Assembly: GCA_023052935.1 (NCBI GenBank)
Contig: CM041295.1
Coordinates: 16,678,880-16,742,879, forward strand
DNA length: 64,000 nucleotides
Origin: Piezodorus guildinii
Taxonomy: Eukaryota; Arthropoda; Insecta; Hemiptera; Pentatomidae
Direction: 5' to 3'
Notes under the pieces: generated by a model
Database searches by the model: none
What the model was told of the DNA's origin: nothing
What the model saw: the letters and a program-made list of their open reading frames with translations, nothing else
Program-made: the position numbers and the translations under genes
Part shown: positions 35,882-47,409 of the stretch, piece after piece
Layout: each line of letters starts with the position of its first letter
How positions within the stretch are numbered: the first letter of the stretch is position 1

Positions 35882-36424
35882 TTTGTTTATTATTTATTTA
35901 TAGTAATTTACAACTGTATTAAAGAACACAATAAGTAAATATGAGGAATGAAAAAAAAAAAAAAGGTCATGGAAATGTCTTGAGAAAGAACTACCCACTT
36001 CACTAACTATTTTAACTCAGTAGGTCCCGAGGCCACCTTCTTTTCAGTCGCCTTGGAGGGTTATAAGGGATATGTAAGGAAGATAAATTACGGAAAAGTG
36101 GGTTTGTATGGTCTGGGAGTTTAGAATGAAAAGAGGAATATCTATCACGGGCTATGTCTGCAACAAATGGGATCTTAAGGTCATTATGTAGGAGTTGATT
36201 TGTGACAAAATAAGGGGCACTCAAGATTTTGCGAAGGACTGGATGAGGAAGGAATTAGATGGTTTGGTAGAGCCACAAAGCTTCCATATGTCCAAATAGG
36301 TCTGATAATAGCGATGTAAATGAGTGTTTTGTAATATACTGGAAGTTTTGAACGTTTGTCTAGTAAGTGTTGTAGTAATCGATAACTTCGAGCAGTTTCT
36401 TGTCCTTTCAGTCTTGTGTGAGGA
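35882..36424 (-). mobile_element. 5'-truncated LINE, family C copy 2
   Basis: TSD tatgcagaa at 35873-35881 and 36425-36433. The minus frame ends in PYNPPRRLKRRWPRDLL; the upstream part (LLDKR..., YITKHSFTS region) is broken. The tail is AT-rich rather than pure poly(A). Same subgroup as 55870-56943. Confidence 0.82.
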
Positions 36425-36729
36425 TATGCAGAAAATTAAGTTTTAATATTTCTTAGAATATTCAGACATTTCAAGGGGCTATCACCCTTTTGTCGTTAAG
36501 TTTTAGATTTTCCGGATCTCAGAAAACCTGTTTTATTTAAAAAAATAGTGCGAAACAAACCTACCGTCGTTGGTCAATCAAAGATGCGAGGAAGCAACAT
36601 TAAAAAAAAAAAAAGGATCAAAAAGAAGATGTTTGCTTAGTATGGGTCTAGTTCTGTTGTACAAGCCGATACTAGACATCAAGAAGAACAAAAATATATA
36701 TGATTAATCATGATGATTTGTCTTTTGGC

Positions 36730-36803
36730 CAGATACACTGTATACTTTAATTGAACATATTTGTTGTTCTTAAGGGACTATGTCCCAAAATAAAGATTAC
36801 TTT
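36730..36803 (+). mobile_element. LINE family B 3' terminal fragment
   Basis: 'gttcttaagggactatgtcc' and 'caaaataaagatta' with a TTTATAT tail, as in other family B 3' ends. Confidence 0.55.
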
Positions 36804-36930
36804 ATATTTATATTTCTATTTTCTATGATCCATAGTCGGATTGTCAACGGTTTGAGAGAAAAATAAAATTTTGTGGTTCTTGATGGTATACATAAGCATA
36901 TTTGAGTTTTTCTGATGGAAACCATGGATA

Positions 36931-37930
36931 TAATATATAATAATATTATAATAGGCTTAGCGAACCCGAAGGTTCGATGCCGATACCACCAAACTCTGTC
37001 CACACAGACTCGTCCAATGTTCACCGTTCAAGCCCAAGCCCCTGAGATCAGCCTTAACGCAATCCTCCCATCGACGCTTCGGCCTACCTTTCGGACGCCT
37101 ACCAAACGGATCAGCAAATACCAACTTTCTCGGAACCCGCTCCTCCTCGAGCCCAACAACTTTACTCTCCGCGATGCAATGAACTCAATTATATTCACAA
37201 GATACAAGTTCCGCAATTCCGCGTTGTGCAACCTTCTAAACTCCCAAGTGGTCTCATCTCTCTTCGGACCAAATATTTTACGCAGTACCTTATTTTCGAA
37301 TACCTTTCGCCGTTGTTTATCCTTCAAAGTAAGCGGCCACGTTTCACATCCGTTAAGAACCGTTGGAAGAACAATAGTTTTTTAAATTCTAACATTTAAG
37401 TTTTTAGATAGAAGCCGCGAACCTAGTAACTTAGCAACTGAATAATAACTCGCATTTCCCACTTTTAACCGGGACATTATTTCTTCCTGGATTTCATTTT
37501 TTCTTGTTGTAATTGAACCTAAATACTTGAATTTCTCTACGTGTTCAAAAGTATGCCCTGATATATCAATACCACCAAGATCGACACCGTTTCTGCTACT
37601 TATCATATATTTCATCTTATCGGTATTTAATTCGAGTCCTATTTCTTTACCGGTTTTTATTAACACACTTGTATGGTTTCCGTGTCTTCACCTAGCAGTA
37701 CCATATCATCGGCATACATCAAAACCGGAATCTTGTCACCCATATTTAAGCCTTTCACGGTACACATCACCTTTTCTATGACATATTCTAAAGCTATATT
37801 AAATAACACAGGTGAAAGGGAGTCACCCTGTTTCAAACCCGATCGCACCTCAAATCTCTCGGAGTAATTATGACCGATTCTAACTTTATGGAATGTTTCC
37901 GACAAACACATCTCTACTAGGTTTACTAAA
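36931..37930 (-). mobile_element. RTE-like LINE fragment, 1000 bp, with 14-bp TSD
   Basis: The TSD ggaaaccatggata lies at 36917-36930 and 37931-37944. On minus it reads VRSGLKQGDSLSPVLFNIAL, MYADDMVLLGE (catalytic), IGLELNTDKMKYM, FKYLGSIT, KVFENKVLRKIFGPKRDE and a C-terminal VDRVWWYRHRTFGF-equivalent 3' end. There are frame breaks near 37660 and 37380-37330. The 3' tail is a TAA/ATT-type repeat, not poly(A), as in RTE-type elements. The endonuclease is lost by 5' truncation. Exact clade unproven. Confidence 0.85.
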
Positions 37931-38009
37931 GGAAACCATGGATAACAGAAAACATTTAGCCCTGTATCTCCCTCTAGTTAAGAATCGGAATGAGGGTCAT
38001 ATGAACTTT

Positions 38010-38690
38010 TTTGTTTTTTGTTGTTTGTTGATGCTTAAAGGCGTAAAACTCCGAGGTCATCAACACCTATAAATTCACTTAAATTAAAGAAATTTGTGTG
38101 AGAGTTCTATTTTGACGTAAGAAAATAATCATAAGGAAAGTACTGATTATAATAACTTTATAAAAAAAAAAAATAAATAAATAAAAATAAAAAATTCAGT
38201 TATATAAGACCTATAGTTACGACAGGAGCTGGTGCGCTTTCAAAAAATGTATAACCATTGCTATTCCTGTCTCGTCATCTCTCAAAATATTGCTCAAGTT
38301 TGAAGTCGGGCTTATTCTATTAATACTTTCTATAGAAATTATATATAATGAGTGCACTCCTCAAAGATGTGCTTTATGGTAAGGGTGGAGCTGCAGTAGG
38401 TGCATTTTGGCGGTGGCTATGTTTTTATGAGGTATGAATGGGTTAGTGCAGTGTGACCAATCCTTATACGAGCTAAGGCTAACTCCTCCCTACGGTTACT
38501 ACGGCAGGATGTCGACCACAGCTTAACTGTTCTCTTGATCTGTTTAAGTTTGCTGGGGGGGGCTTTCGTCCCACATAACCTGCCAACTATCCCATACTCC
38601 TAATTTTAAGGGTCGACTTAATTCCGATGGAGTGAGGACGGCGATACCTCTTCTCGCCCTGGGAGCGTTAGCTCTTCGCTCGTGAACTTT
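38010..38690 (-). pseudogene. I-type LINE 3' end with post-RNase-H region
   Basis: On minus, broken frames read VWDSWQVMWDE-like then ELALARIRIGHTALTHSYL and PPKCTYCSSTLTIKHIFEEC. This is the conserved LRIGHT-LTHSYL plus CxxC...H...C region downstream of RNase H in I/R1-type LINEs. The 3' end has 'gatgacctcggagttttacg' and 'catcaacaaacaac', like the 3' ends of I/Nimb elements. The upstream RT is missing. Stops are frequent. Confidence 0.72.
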
Positions 38691-39239
38691 TTTGTTTTAC
38701 ATGAGGTCTCATATCTCCTCTCACGATATAACAAGACATTTAGGAGACATCCTCTTTATTCTATGCACATACTTTTATCTATGAAAATATTTTTAAAAAA
38801 ATAAGTTATTATTGGCTTAGAATGTATACAATATTCCCATATTTCCTTTCCATTTGATTAGTATCCTATTGATTATCGAGTAAAACCTCTACTTGCGAAT
38901 GTTGAAGGATTTATAGCGAATTAAAAAAAAACCTCTGACCGCCCAGTTGCCGGTGTCCGATAGACACTCATATATTAAACTGTAATGTGAATTCCCCACG
39001 CAAACAGGGCTCGTCTTTGCAACTGCATAATACATAATACAAACAAGATAAAATAATGAATAATTTATCGATAAAATAAATATACTTTGAAAAGTTGACA
39101 CAATTAATTACCGCAAATATCTATTCGATCGATATTCTAGTTAATGCTAATTCTTCATTATAATTGTTTTTTTTTTAATAAGAGGCTGTTTTATAAAGGT
39201 AATTACATCCATTTACATGCAAATACATAAATATTTATC
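38691..39239. other. AT-rich stretch, nothing recognised
   Basis: No gene or repeat match supported. Confidence 0.4.
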
Positions 39240-40209
39240 GTCCAAGTAATCGTCCAAAAATTACAAGAAGACATTGACAGTATCAATTTATGGGCCATCA
39301 AGAATGGTCTAAAACTTAATGTTGATAAAACGAAAGCTATCCTCATCGGTTCCAAACATCTGCTCAACTTCCTCTCCTGCCACAAACGTCCGTTAGAACC
39401 TAGGCGAATTCCTAGAACAAAACCTATCCTGGAATAATCACATTTCTCAAATTTATAGAAAATCCATAGCCATCCTTAAACAGTTCCTCAGATTACGCGA
39501 TTTAATACCCCTTAAAACCCGTCAGCTCCTAGTTTCCTCTCTCATCTTCCCCCACTTCGATTATGGCTGCCTGGTGTTTGGCGGACTGTCCGAGGGGCTT
39601 GAGGTGAGACTGAAGAGATTAATGAACTGTTTCATTAGATTCATCTTCGGAATCCCTTGGCGCTCTCATGTCTCAGCCTGGTATGCCGAGTTAAAGTGGC
39701 TTTACCCTAAATCCCGACGGCAATACTTCCTAGGAAATTACTAGGGGTGGGCATAATCGAATGATTTCATAATCGAATGATCGAATGATTAATATGTCAG
39801 AGACGATATGCCATAATTTCCGTCTCTATCATAACTGAGCTGGTTGAGCCTAGGTCCAAATATGTCGTCATTCGGAACTTACCTCTACCAATCCTTCAAA
39901 ACCAAAAAAAACCCTCTATATTCACAATTTGTTTACCCCACTCTCCTCTGTCCACTCCATCAACACATGATTCTAACCCTTCAACCTCCTCATTCCATCC
40001 CACAGAACTGCTTCATTTAAGAGATCTTATGTCATACGTGCATCCTCATTGTGGAATTCCTTGCCCATGTCGATTCGTACATGCCTATCCTTAACTTCCT
40101 ATAAGCACCATCTATTTACCCTTCTCGTCGAACATCAATCTGCCGTGCCATTTTAAACATAACTATCTGGTCTCTTTATTTTTATCTGAATTTTTTATTA
40201 TTTGGATTT
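39240..40209 (+). pseudogene. LINE family B, 5' part of a split copy
   Basis: Broken frames give LWAIKNGLKLNVDKTKAIL (RT thumb side), LSWNNHIS-like, RQLLVSSLIFPHFDYG, RLMNCFIRFIFGIP, ELKWLYPKSRRQYFLG, then after a 133-bp insertion YQSFKTKKN and a C-terminal region with LRDLMSY-like remnants. This matches 54440-55095 and, inverted, 46100-46997. The element resumes at 44957 after the A2 insertion. The catalytic YADD part is absent, so it was 5'-truncated on arrival. Confidence 0.8.
39742..39874. mobile_element. 133-bp hAT-like insertion in the LINE
   Basis: Starts TAGGGGTGGGCATAATCGAA, identical to the inverted right end of the MITE at 9413-9631. It interrupts the family B reading frame at FLGNY|YQSF. 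Flanks gaaattac (39734-39741) and gaacttac (39875-39882) match at 7 of 8, a likely hAT TSD. The right end lacks the expected inverted terminus, so the copy is truncated or diverged. Confidence 0.65.
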
Positions 40210-40461
40210 TATGCGCATGTGTTTTAGCAGTCATCTTTCAAATCGGCTCTTGGATTTCATGCTTTTTCAGTTTGAATTCTCTTCAGTGCAATCTTGAAAA
40301 CATCACCAGACTACAGGATAACAACAGCAGTAAATATTGGAGCAAACAACAGTAAGTTTTGTTACAATTTACGGTGTAAAGTGAATGCTGGGTAACCTCT
40401 TCACATCAGCTGATTGCCAATAGCTCGGCAAGGCCGGGATTGGTTTTCTTTTCTTTAGTTA

Positions 40462-41832
40462 TTGTTTTATTACCAACATCTAGTTATTTTCTTATTATCT
40501 TCTTCACATGAAATGCGATATTTTCACCAAGTGATGTCCTCCAAAGCATCAACTAAAAGATCTAGATCTAGTGGTTCAATCACGTCTCCCATAAAACAAA
40601 GACCCCGCCGTGATACTAATAAAAAATTAAATCAACAAGCAACCCCTTCAGGTTCTAATACAGAATCTGAACCACAGCCTGGCACATCGTCACAGGGGAT
40701 GACTGACGAATCTCCGTTTTTCACCCCAAATCCTTTTCAAATCCTACATAATGAAAAAGAAAACATGGAATCTGCTCCTACACCCAGTGAACCACGGCCT
40801 CCACCGATATTTGTCAAAAATATTAAAAATTTCCAGATGTTATGTGCGCAATTAAACAAGATTACCGAATCCACCAGCTACTACTGTATGAGTAGAATCA
40901 ATGACACCAAAATATCACCGACCACCGCCGAGGCATATAGAAAAATTGTGAAATACCTAACTGAAACTAAAGCGGATTTTCACACTTATCAGCTACGGCA
41001 AGAGAGAGCTCTTAGAGTTGTGATCAGAAATCTACACCCTTCAACACCAGTTGACGCTATCAAAGAAGAACTCATGGAGATGGGTTACAAAGTGCGACAA
41101 GTCACTGATGTCATAAAAGATAGAGTTCAACTGCCTCTATTCTTCGCTGACTTGGAACCATTAGCAGGAGTAGAAAAAATTTATGATCTAAAAAGACTGT
41201 ATTATACAAGTGTAAGAGTCGAAAAACCTTATACAAAGAGAGAAATTGTTCAGTGTTACAATTGTCAGGCGTATGGTCATACCAGAAGTTACTGTCACCA
41301 CATACCACGCTGCGTGAAATGCGGTGAACAGCACAAGTCTGTGGAATGTACAAAACCGAAGTCAACACCCGCTGTATGTGCTCATTGCCTCAAGGACCAC
41401 CCGGCCAACTACAAAGGATGCCAAATCTATAAGGAGCTAAGGACCAGGTATCAAAAACCCCAAGTACTGGATGAAACAACAAGACAGGCTAGAACTAGAA
41501 GAGAACCCTCAAAATTAATCGATGCCAATGTATCATTTGCCCACTTACTTGGAGGTGGAAACCAATGTACTGAAGCCGAGGCCCTGCCGGAACTACAAAA
41601 TGTACCTCAATATCCTCAATCCATTCCACAAATACCTCTTCCTCAAAACGTAATCAGTCCTAAAAATCCTCATCCACAACAAATCTCTCATATTCCCCCT
41701 CCTTCAAATGCCACAGATCTTACCAGTTTGATGACATCCTTCATTTCCGAAATCAAATCCCTTGTCATGCCCCTAATAACAATCCTCACGAATCTTGTAT
41801 CAAATCTTATTCCTAACTTAAAAAATCCATAA
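40462..41832 (+). CDS. LINE A2 ORF1 gag-like protein, intact
   Basis: Open for 456 codons from 40462. The ATG homologous to the A1 start is at 40513, and I prefer it (MRYFHQVMSS). The C-terminal half has three CCHC knuckles: CYNCQAYGHTRSYC, CVKCGEQHKSVEC and CAHCLKDHPANYKGC. Upstream of these, RALRVVIRNLHPSTPVDAIK resembles the RNA-binding-like domain of jockey gag proteins. The end is hydrophobic (SLVMPLITILTNLVSNLIP). The stop abuts the ORF2 start as TAAATG. Binds LINE RNA in trans for related elements, by family knowledge. Confidence 0.92.
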   Translation: MFYYQHLVIFLLSSSHEMRYFHQVMSSKASTKRSRSSGSITSPIKQRPRRDTNKKLNQQATPSGSNTESEPQPGTSSQGMTDESPFFTPNPFQILHNEKENMESAPTPSEPRPPPIFVKNIKNFQMLCAQLNKITESTSYYCMSRINDTKISPTTAEAYRKIVKYLTETKADFHTYQLRQERALRVVIRNLHPSTPVDAIKEELMEMGYKVRQVTDVIKDRVQLPLFFADLEPLAGVEKIYDLKRLYYTSVRVEKPYTKREIVQCYNCQAYGHTRSYCHHIPRCVKCGEQHKSVECTKPKSTPAVCAHCLKDHPANYKGCQIYKELRTRYQKPQVLDETTRQARTRREPSKLIDANVSFAHLLGGGNQCTEAEALPELQNVPQYPQSIPQIPLPQNVISPKNPHPQQISHIPPPSNATDLTSLMTSFISEIKSLVMPLITILTNLVSNLIPNLKNP

Positions 41833-44473
41833 ATGACTTCACCTAACTCCTTATCTATTCTCCTATGGAATGCGAATGGTGTTAGAACTCACACTGACGA
41901 ACTTACAGCCTTACTCCAAGACAAAAAAGTTGACGTTGCACTCATTACTGAAACTAGACTAACCACTAAACAGTACTTCAAAATACCCGAATACACAACA
42001 TACCGGACAGACCATCCAGACGGCAAAGCCCATGCCGGTACTGCTGTCATTGTCAACCGATCCCTCTCCCATCACTTACACCCACTTCCCGCCCACGATT
42101 TCCTACAAGCCACCTCTATTATAATCAAGACCTTTTCCTTTCCGCTAGTCATCGCATCAGCATATTGCCCTCCTAAAAATTCTATTTCTATTACCCAATT
42201 TGGTTCCTTTCTCAACTCATTGGGGAATCACTTATTCTGGGTGCAGACTTAAACGCGAAGCACCAACAATGGGGTTGCAGAACCACAAATACTCGTGGAC
42301 GGACATTGCAGTCTGCACTCAACTCCAGACGCCTTAATCTCCTACCTCCCGATTCCCCTACCTACTGGCCAACAGATCCTAACCGTAATCCAGACATCCT
42401 CGACTACTTCATCCACAGCGGATTAGGCTCCCTGAACTATTCCGTAACTCGCCTTGATGAACTATCCTCTGATCATAGTCCATTAATCCTAAATGTATCC
42501 ATGACTCCTATTCCGAAACCTTTCCCACCGTCATTCATCAGAGGCCCCATCAACTGGAACCTCTTCCGCGAAATCCTCACCAATGATATCGACCTCAGAG
42601 TAACTCTCAAAACCCCTTCTGACCTTGATGATGCCGTATATTCCTTTACAACCTTGATTCAATAAGCTGCCTGGACTGCCTCCTTTCCTAAACAATCCCA
42701 AATTATTCCTTACAAATGCCATCTACCACAACACCTGACAGACCTCATCAACACCAAACGCCGAGCCAGAGCATTATGGCAACGCACCCGCCACCCAGAA
42801 GATCGCCGCTCTTATAGCTTTTATTGTAGAAAATTAAAGCGGGAGTTGGCGACCTTTCGTTCCCAATCCTACAATTCCTACCTCTCCTCTCTCTCGACTC
42901 GTGACAATTCCCTGTGGAATGTCACGAAGAGAATCCTGAATACTCACACGATTTCCCATCCTCTCCTGCGCGGTGATAGTTCCTGGGCTGCTTCTGACAA
43001 GGATAAGGCCCAGAAATTTGCACAGCACCTTTCCAAAGTTTTCACTCCTCATCCTGAGTTGAATCCAAACCATACTTCAACAGTTGAACAGTTCCTTACT
43101 TCGCCAATACCACTCTCCTTACCTCCTAAAGCAGTTAATCCCTCTGAGGTCAAATATCTTCTTAAAAAGCTTCCTCTCCGTAAATCCCCTGGATATGATC
43201 TCCTCACGCCTCAGATCTTAAGACAACTTCCACAGAAAGCCATTACATTCCTTACATATCTTTATAACAGTATCCTACGCACTACCTATTTTCCTCTCTT
43301 ATGGAAACATTCAACTATCATCCTTTTCCTGAAACCAGGCAAACCTTCCAACAGCACGTCATCTTACAGACCTATTAGCCTACTTCCGATCCTCTCAAAA
43401 ATTTTCGAAAAGCTCCTACTAAAACGAATCCTAGATAAATTTAAAAATTTTCCTTCGCATCAGTTTGGATTTCGTTCTCAACATTCCACAGTTCAGCAAG
43501 GACTCCGAGTTGTGGATCACATTTCCTCTGCCCTTGAGTGCAAGGAGTATTGTTCGTGTGCCTTTCTGGACATAGCTCAAGCTTTTGACCGGGTGTGGCA
43601 CCCGGGATTGCTCTTTAAGCTCAAAACCCATTTACCTCAATCCTTATACTAGTTCGCTGTGGTTCCGAATTTTCCAAACATTATACTGTTGAGGCCGGTG
43701 TTCCTCAAGGCAGCGTCTTAGGACCCGTCCTCTACATCCTCTACACCGCCGATATCCCTACCGATCCCGATACCTTTCTGGCAACATTTGCTGACGACAC
43801 AGCCATTTTATCATCCAATTCCGATCCTGAAGTAGCATCTCTAAATCTCCAAAGGCACCTTTCCCTTGTCGAAGACTGGTGTAAGGCTTGGCGAATTAAG
43901 GTGAACGAAAGCAAATGTACACACGTCACCTTCACCCTTCGACGTAAATCCTGTCCAACAGTTAAATTCAATTCCATACCGCTTCCTTCCTCAGACACAG
44001 TCCGGTACCTTGGCTTTTTACTAGACAAAAGACTGACGTGGAACCCACATACGAGACTTAAAAGGATAGAACTCAACCGCAGATTCGGCCGGTTATACAA
44101 ATTACTAAACAGAAAATCTCATCTTACAGTCGACAACAAATTACTAATATATAAGACAGTACTGAAACCTATATGGACCTACGGACTTGAACTATGGGGG
44201 ACAACTAAACATTCTAACATCAAACGTATCCAATCCTTCCAATCCAAAGTCCTCCGAACAATAGTTAATGCTCCTTATTACGTTACCAACTGTACCCTAC
44301 ACCATGACCTTAATATTCCATTTATTTTAGATCTGGTACCATCCAAATTCTCCAAATTCCATCAGAACCTTCTTCATCATCCTAATCCTCTTGCTCAATC
44401 GCTTTCCAGCTTCACCCATCCCTACAATCCTCCTCGAAGATTGAAACGGCAGTGGCCCCGCGACGTTTTGTAA
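41833..44473 (+). pseudogene. LINE A2 ORF2 endonuclease-RT, broken
   Basis: Homologous to A1 ORF2 along its length. Lesions seen: a 1-base loss near 42231 that ends the first frame at 42252, just before the ADLNAKHQQW motif; a TAA at about 42663-42665; and a net 37-base deletion at about 43652-43654 that removes the strand before RCG.EF and shifts frame. Intact motifs include LLWNANGV, SSDHSPLI, YRPISLLP, AFLDIAQAFDRVW, AGVPQGSVLGP, FADDTAIL and PPRRLKRQWPRDVL. Not able to encode a working polymerase. Confidence 0.93.
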
Positions 44474-44913
44474 ACATTTATCTGGAGTTCTGACACTGGT
44501 CAGATCCTCCACTCATGTACTGTATGTTTGTGGCTATTCCGCTCTGGTTCGGCCTCCACTGGCATACACCAGTGAAGCGCTGAGTGGGAGGCGCTGGGAT
44601 CTCTTGGATTCCGCTTCTCCCCCCACTTGTGGGGGGAGCAGCCGAGTCTAGGGTTCCTTTGGCTGATTGTATATATTGTATATAGTTAAGTATGCTTGTA
44701 TGATTTTTATTTATTTCCCAACTTGTATTTATCTCTACTACAGGTTGTTGTTTTGATTTGTTTCTTGTTGCTTTTTTTTTGTATATATTTGAATTTATTT
44801 ATTTCCGATTTTATGTAAATTGACTTTATCATTATTGGCTGTATATATTGTATGAATGTGTACTACATCTCTATTACTACTGTTCATTATGCAACAAACT
44901 GTAATATTTCTCA

Positions 44914-44946
<33 letters not shown>

Positions 44947-44956
44947 ATTTGGATTT

Positions 44957-45175
44957 ATTTATTTGCGGTTGTATGTGTCTTTATATTCGTGTATGTGTGT
45001 GTGTATTTATATATATACATATCCATATGTATCATAATTTGTAATCCATAAAATGCTGTATATAATATGATAAATACTACATAGCCAGAAGTTAAATCTT
45101 ATATTGTACATTTATATTATTCTTAGGGGATTAGATGTCCCAGAATAAAATTTCTTTTCATTTCATTTCATTTCA
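44957..45175 (+). mobile_element. LINE family B, 3' part of the split copy
   Basis: Continues the 3' UTR interrupted at 40209 and ends 'ttcttaggggattagatgtc' and 'ccagaataaaat', then a (TTTCA)n-like tail at 45147-45176. The shared TSD of A2 shows that 40209 and 44957 were adjacent. Confidence 0.75.
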
Positions 45176-45227
45176 TTTATATTAATATACATAATAAATT
45201 AATAATTAATAAAGAAAAATTCGCTAA

Positions 45228-45648
45228 CATTATGAACAAAATAGATTGCCAAAATTGTGAAGGTACATAAGTCGGCCAAATTTTGCAATATTTAAATAAA
45301 AGAACTTATGGACATGAATGCAGTGTGGAATCCAAAAAAGAAGAAACGGCCATAGCGAATCACGCTATAAAAAATAACCATATGTTTGATTTAAAAAATG
45401 TAACGGTTCTGAATGCAGAAAAGGACAAAGATAAGAGACTGATTCTCGAAATTATGAACATAATTAGGACCGAGCACACTGTGAATGCGTGTAATGATTG
45501 CACAAAACTGAGCAATGTGTATAATACTATTTTAAACAAGTTAACAAACAAATTTTTTTTTTTGTCTTATTTATTGTTAATAGTTTTTATTGTCATTATT
45601 TCTATAAAATATTTTAGATTGTTTTGTTGTTATAGTTTTATAAAATAG
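45228..45648 (+). pseudogene. Penelope-like element GIY-YIG endonuclease remnant
   Basis: The plus frame reads KIDCQNCEGT, then a TAA at 45268-45270 exactly where the Tyr of the (Y)(I/V)G motif is expected, then VGQILQYLNKRTYGHECSV, EETAIANHAIKNNHMFDLKN, VTVLNAEKDKDKRLILEIMN and HTVNACNDCTKL. The order Cys pair, YxGxT, LxxR, H, AxAxH, hydrophobic E is that of the C-terminal GIY-YIG nuclease of Penelope-type retroelements, which nicks the target. The RT is not present upstream. The remainder to 45648 is hydrophobic and probably beyond the real domain. Confidence 0.8.
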
Positions 45649-45789
45649 TTTGGGTTGTTTTATTGTTGTTTTTATGATAAAGTTTTTATGATTTGTTGAA
45701 TTTTTATTTTTATTCATAATCGACAAATTAAACACCGGATAAATTTTAGAAAAAAAATTATATTATAAAAAGTTAGATAATTTAGATTG

Positions 45790-45808
45790 TAGTATTTTAA
45801 TATTATAT

Positions 45809-45869
<61 letters not shown>

Positions 45870-45871
45870 GG
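45790..45871. repeat. (AT)n microsatellite
   Basis: Interrupted AT tract of about 80 bp. Confidence 0.9.
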
Positions 45872-46062
45872 TTTACAATAAACGTTGCTTTTGAAGAGCG
45901 ATTATATGAAATTATTAAAAATGTGAAATCATCGATAAGGAAAATGAAATTAATTGTTTTCGGATATATGAAAAGAATAGATGAGAACGTAAAGTCGTGG
46001 TATCACATTGTATTTATAGAGATGAAGGACATTTCTATATATAAATGAAAAATGAAATTAAA

Positions 46063-47333
46063 AAAAAAAAAAATCTTTATTCTGGGACCATGTCCCCTTA
46101 GAACAAAAACAATGAAAACAAAAAATTGCCTATTGTCCAGTTACTTTAAAATAAAATAACAACAACAGATTTGATACATCTATATATCTTTGCATTCTTG
46201 TATACACTTGGAGCCCACACTTATATATACACTTATTTATACTACAGAGTACCTATATTTACAATATAACGGAAGACTGAGATTCAAGGAGGTATTGGAA
46301 GAGTTGTTGTTTGAAAGAAGAGAGAGAGACGGTTTTACGGATAGAGATAGGCAAGGAATTCCAAATAATGAGGAGCGAACGAGAATGGATTTGTGAAAGG
46401 ATGCAGTTCTATTTGATGGGGTATAAATATTAATTGATTGTGTTCTAGTGTTTAACGAATGGATGTCTGAGCGGAGGGTGAGGAGTTCAGTTATATAGGA
46501 AGGTTTTCTAATTTTTAAAGTTTGGAATAGGTAGGAACCATGAAAATATTGCCGTCGAACAGATGTATAAAGCCACTTTAACTCAGTATAATACCCAGAG
46601 ATATGGTCACGTCTACGGGCTCCGAAAATATATCTTATAAAACAATTCAAAAGACGTTTCAATTATGTTTCCAGTTCATCGGTAAGTCCTCCATACACCA
46701 GGCAACCGTAGGCGAAATTGGGGAAGATAATAGAGGAAACAATTAGCTGATGGGTTTTTAAAGGTAAGGATTCACGAAATCAATAGAGCTGTTTAAGTAT
46801 GGAAATGAATTTTCGGGATATTTAAGATATACGGTTATTCCAGGACAGATTTTGATTAAAAGTGACTCCTAGGTTTTTAACAGTTTTTTAGAATTAGATA
46901 GGGACTTTATTAAGGAAGAGTAACGGATAGTATGGAAGCGAATTCAAGGTTGGTTTGGAACCAATGAGGATTGCTTTGGTTTTACCTGCATTGAGCTGTA
47001 ACTTGTTTTGTTTGTTTGTTTGCTTGTTTGTTTATTTATTTAACGTCACTTTATGCTACTATGGCTAATCGGACGATGCTACAGTGGGAGTCCTAAATTT
47101 TGCCTATCCAGGTTTTATTAGGATAGGGATCTTTAACGAGTACCTGACATCGCACAGGCTCGGGACCACCTTTTAACGTCCCCTCCGAAGGACGGCGTAA
47201 CTAAGGATTTTTTACTCCCATTAAAAAATCCTAGGACCACCTGCGGGTTTGAACCCGTGACCTTTAGCATGGGAGGCTGTTACGCTAGCCACCCAGCTAC
47301 AAGTGATCCCGTAACTTGTTTTTATTTGCCTTT

Positions 47334-47336
<3 letters not shown>
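46063..47336 (-). pseudogene. LINE family B copy, interrupted by SINE2
   Basis: The 3' end is at 46063 (A tail as plus T-poor/A run 46055-46072; 'ctggg.ccatgtcccctta'). Upstream on minus: RLLNCFIRYIFGARRRDHIS, RRQYFHGSYLFQTLKIRKPS, ELLTLRSDIHSLNTRTQSIN and, beyond 46860, NKLQLNAGKTKAIL, whose codons straddle the SINE (46998-47322). The 5' truncation meets an (AT)n tract at 47337. Closely related to 54440-55095. Confidence 0.82.
47010..47310 (-). mobile_element. SINE2 copy inside a LINE
   Basis: TSD gtaacttgtttt at 46998-47009 and 47311-47322. On minus it has a tRNA-like head (B-box 'cgggttcaaacccgcagg' equivalent), then 'aaaatccttagttacgccgt', 'ccttcggaggggacgttaaa', 'ggtggtcccgagcctgtgcg', 'aaacctggataggcaaaatt' and a (CAAA)n tail. 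Removing it restores the LINE reading frame. Confidence 0.9.

Positions 47337-47406
<70 letters not shown>
47337..47406. repeat. (AT)n microsatellite
   Basis: AT tract of about 70 bp ending the family B copy. Confidence 0.95.

Positions 47407-47409
<3 letters not shown>

Larger units (their letters stand above)
40210..44943 (+). mobile_element. Jockey-type LINE A2, full length, decayed
   Basis: Bounded by the 13-bp TSD attatttggattt at 40197-40209 and 44944-44956, with a poly(A) of about 27 nt. Same organisation as A1 with an intact ORF1, but ORF2 is broken in at least three places. The 3' UTR differs from A1: it contains the 'ccactggcatacaccagtga' and 'cccccacttgtggggggag' segments, so A1 and A2 are subfamilies. 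It sits in the 3' UTR of a family B LINE. Confidence 0.93.

Noticed and set aside
36915..37385. 156-codon plus-strand frame
   Set aside because: Antisense of the RTE-like reverse transcriptase, which explains the sequence on the minus strand.
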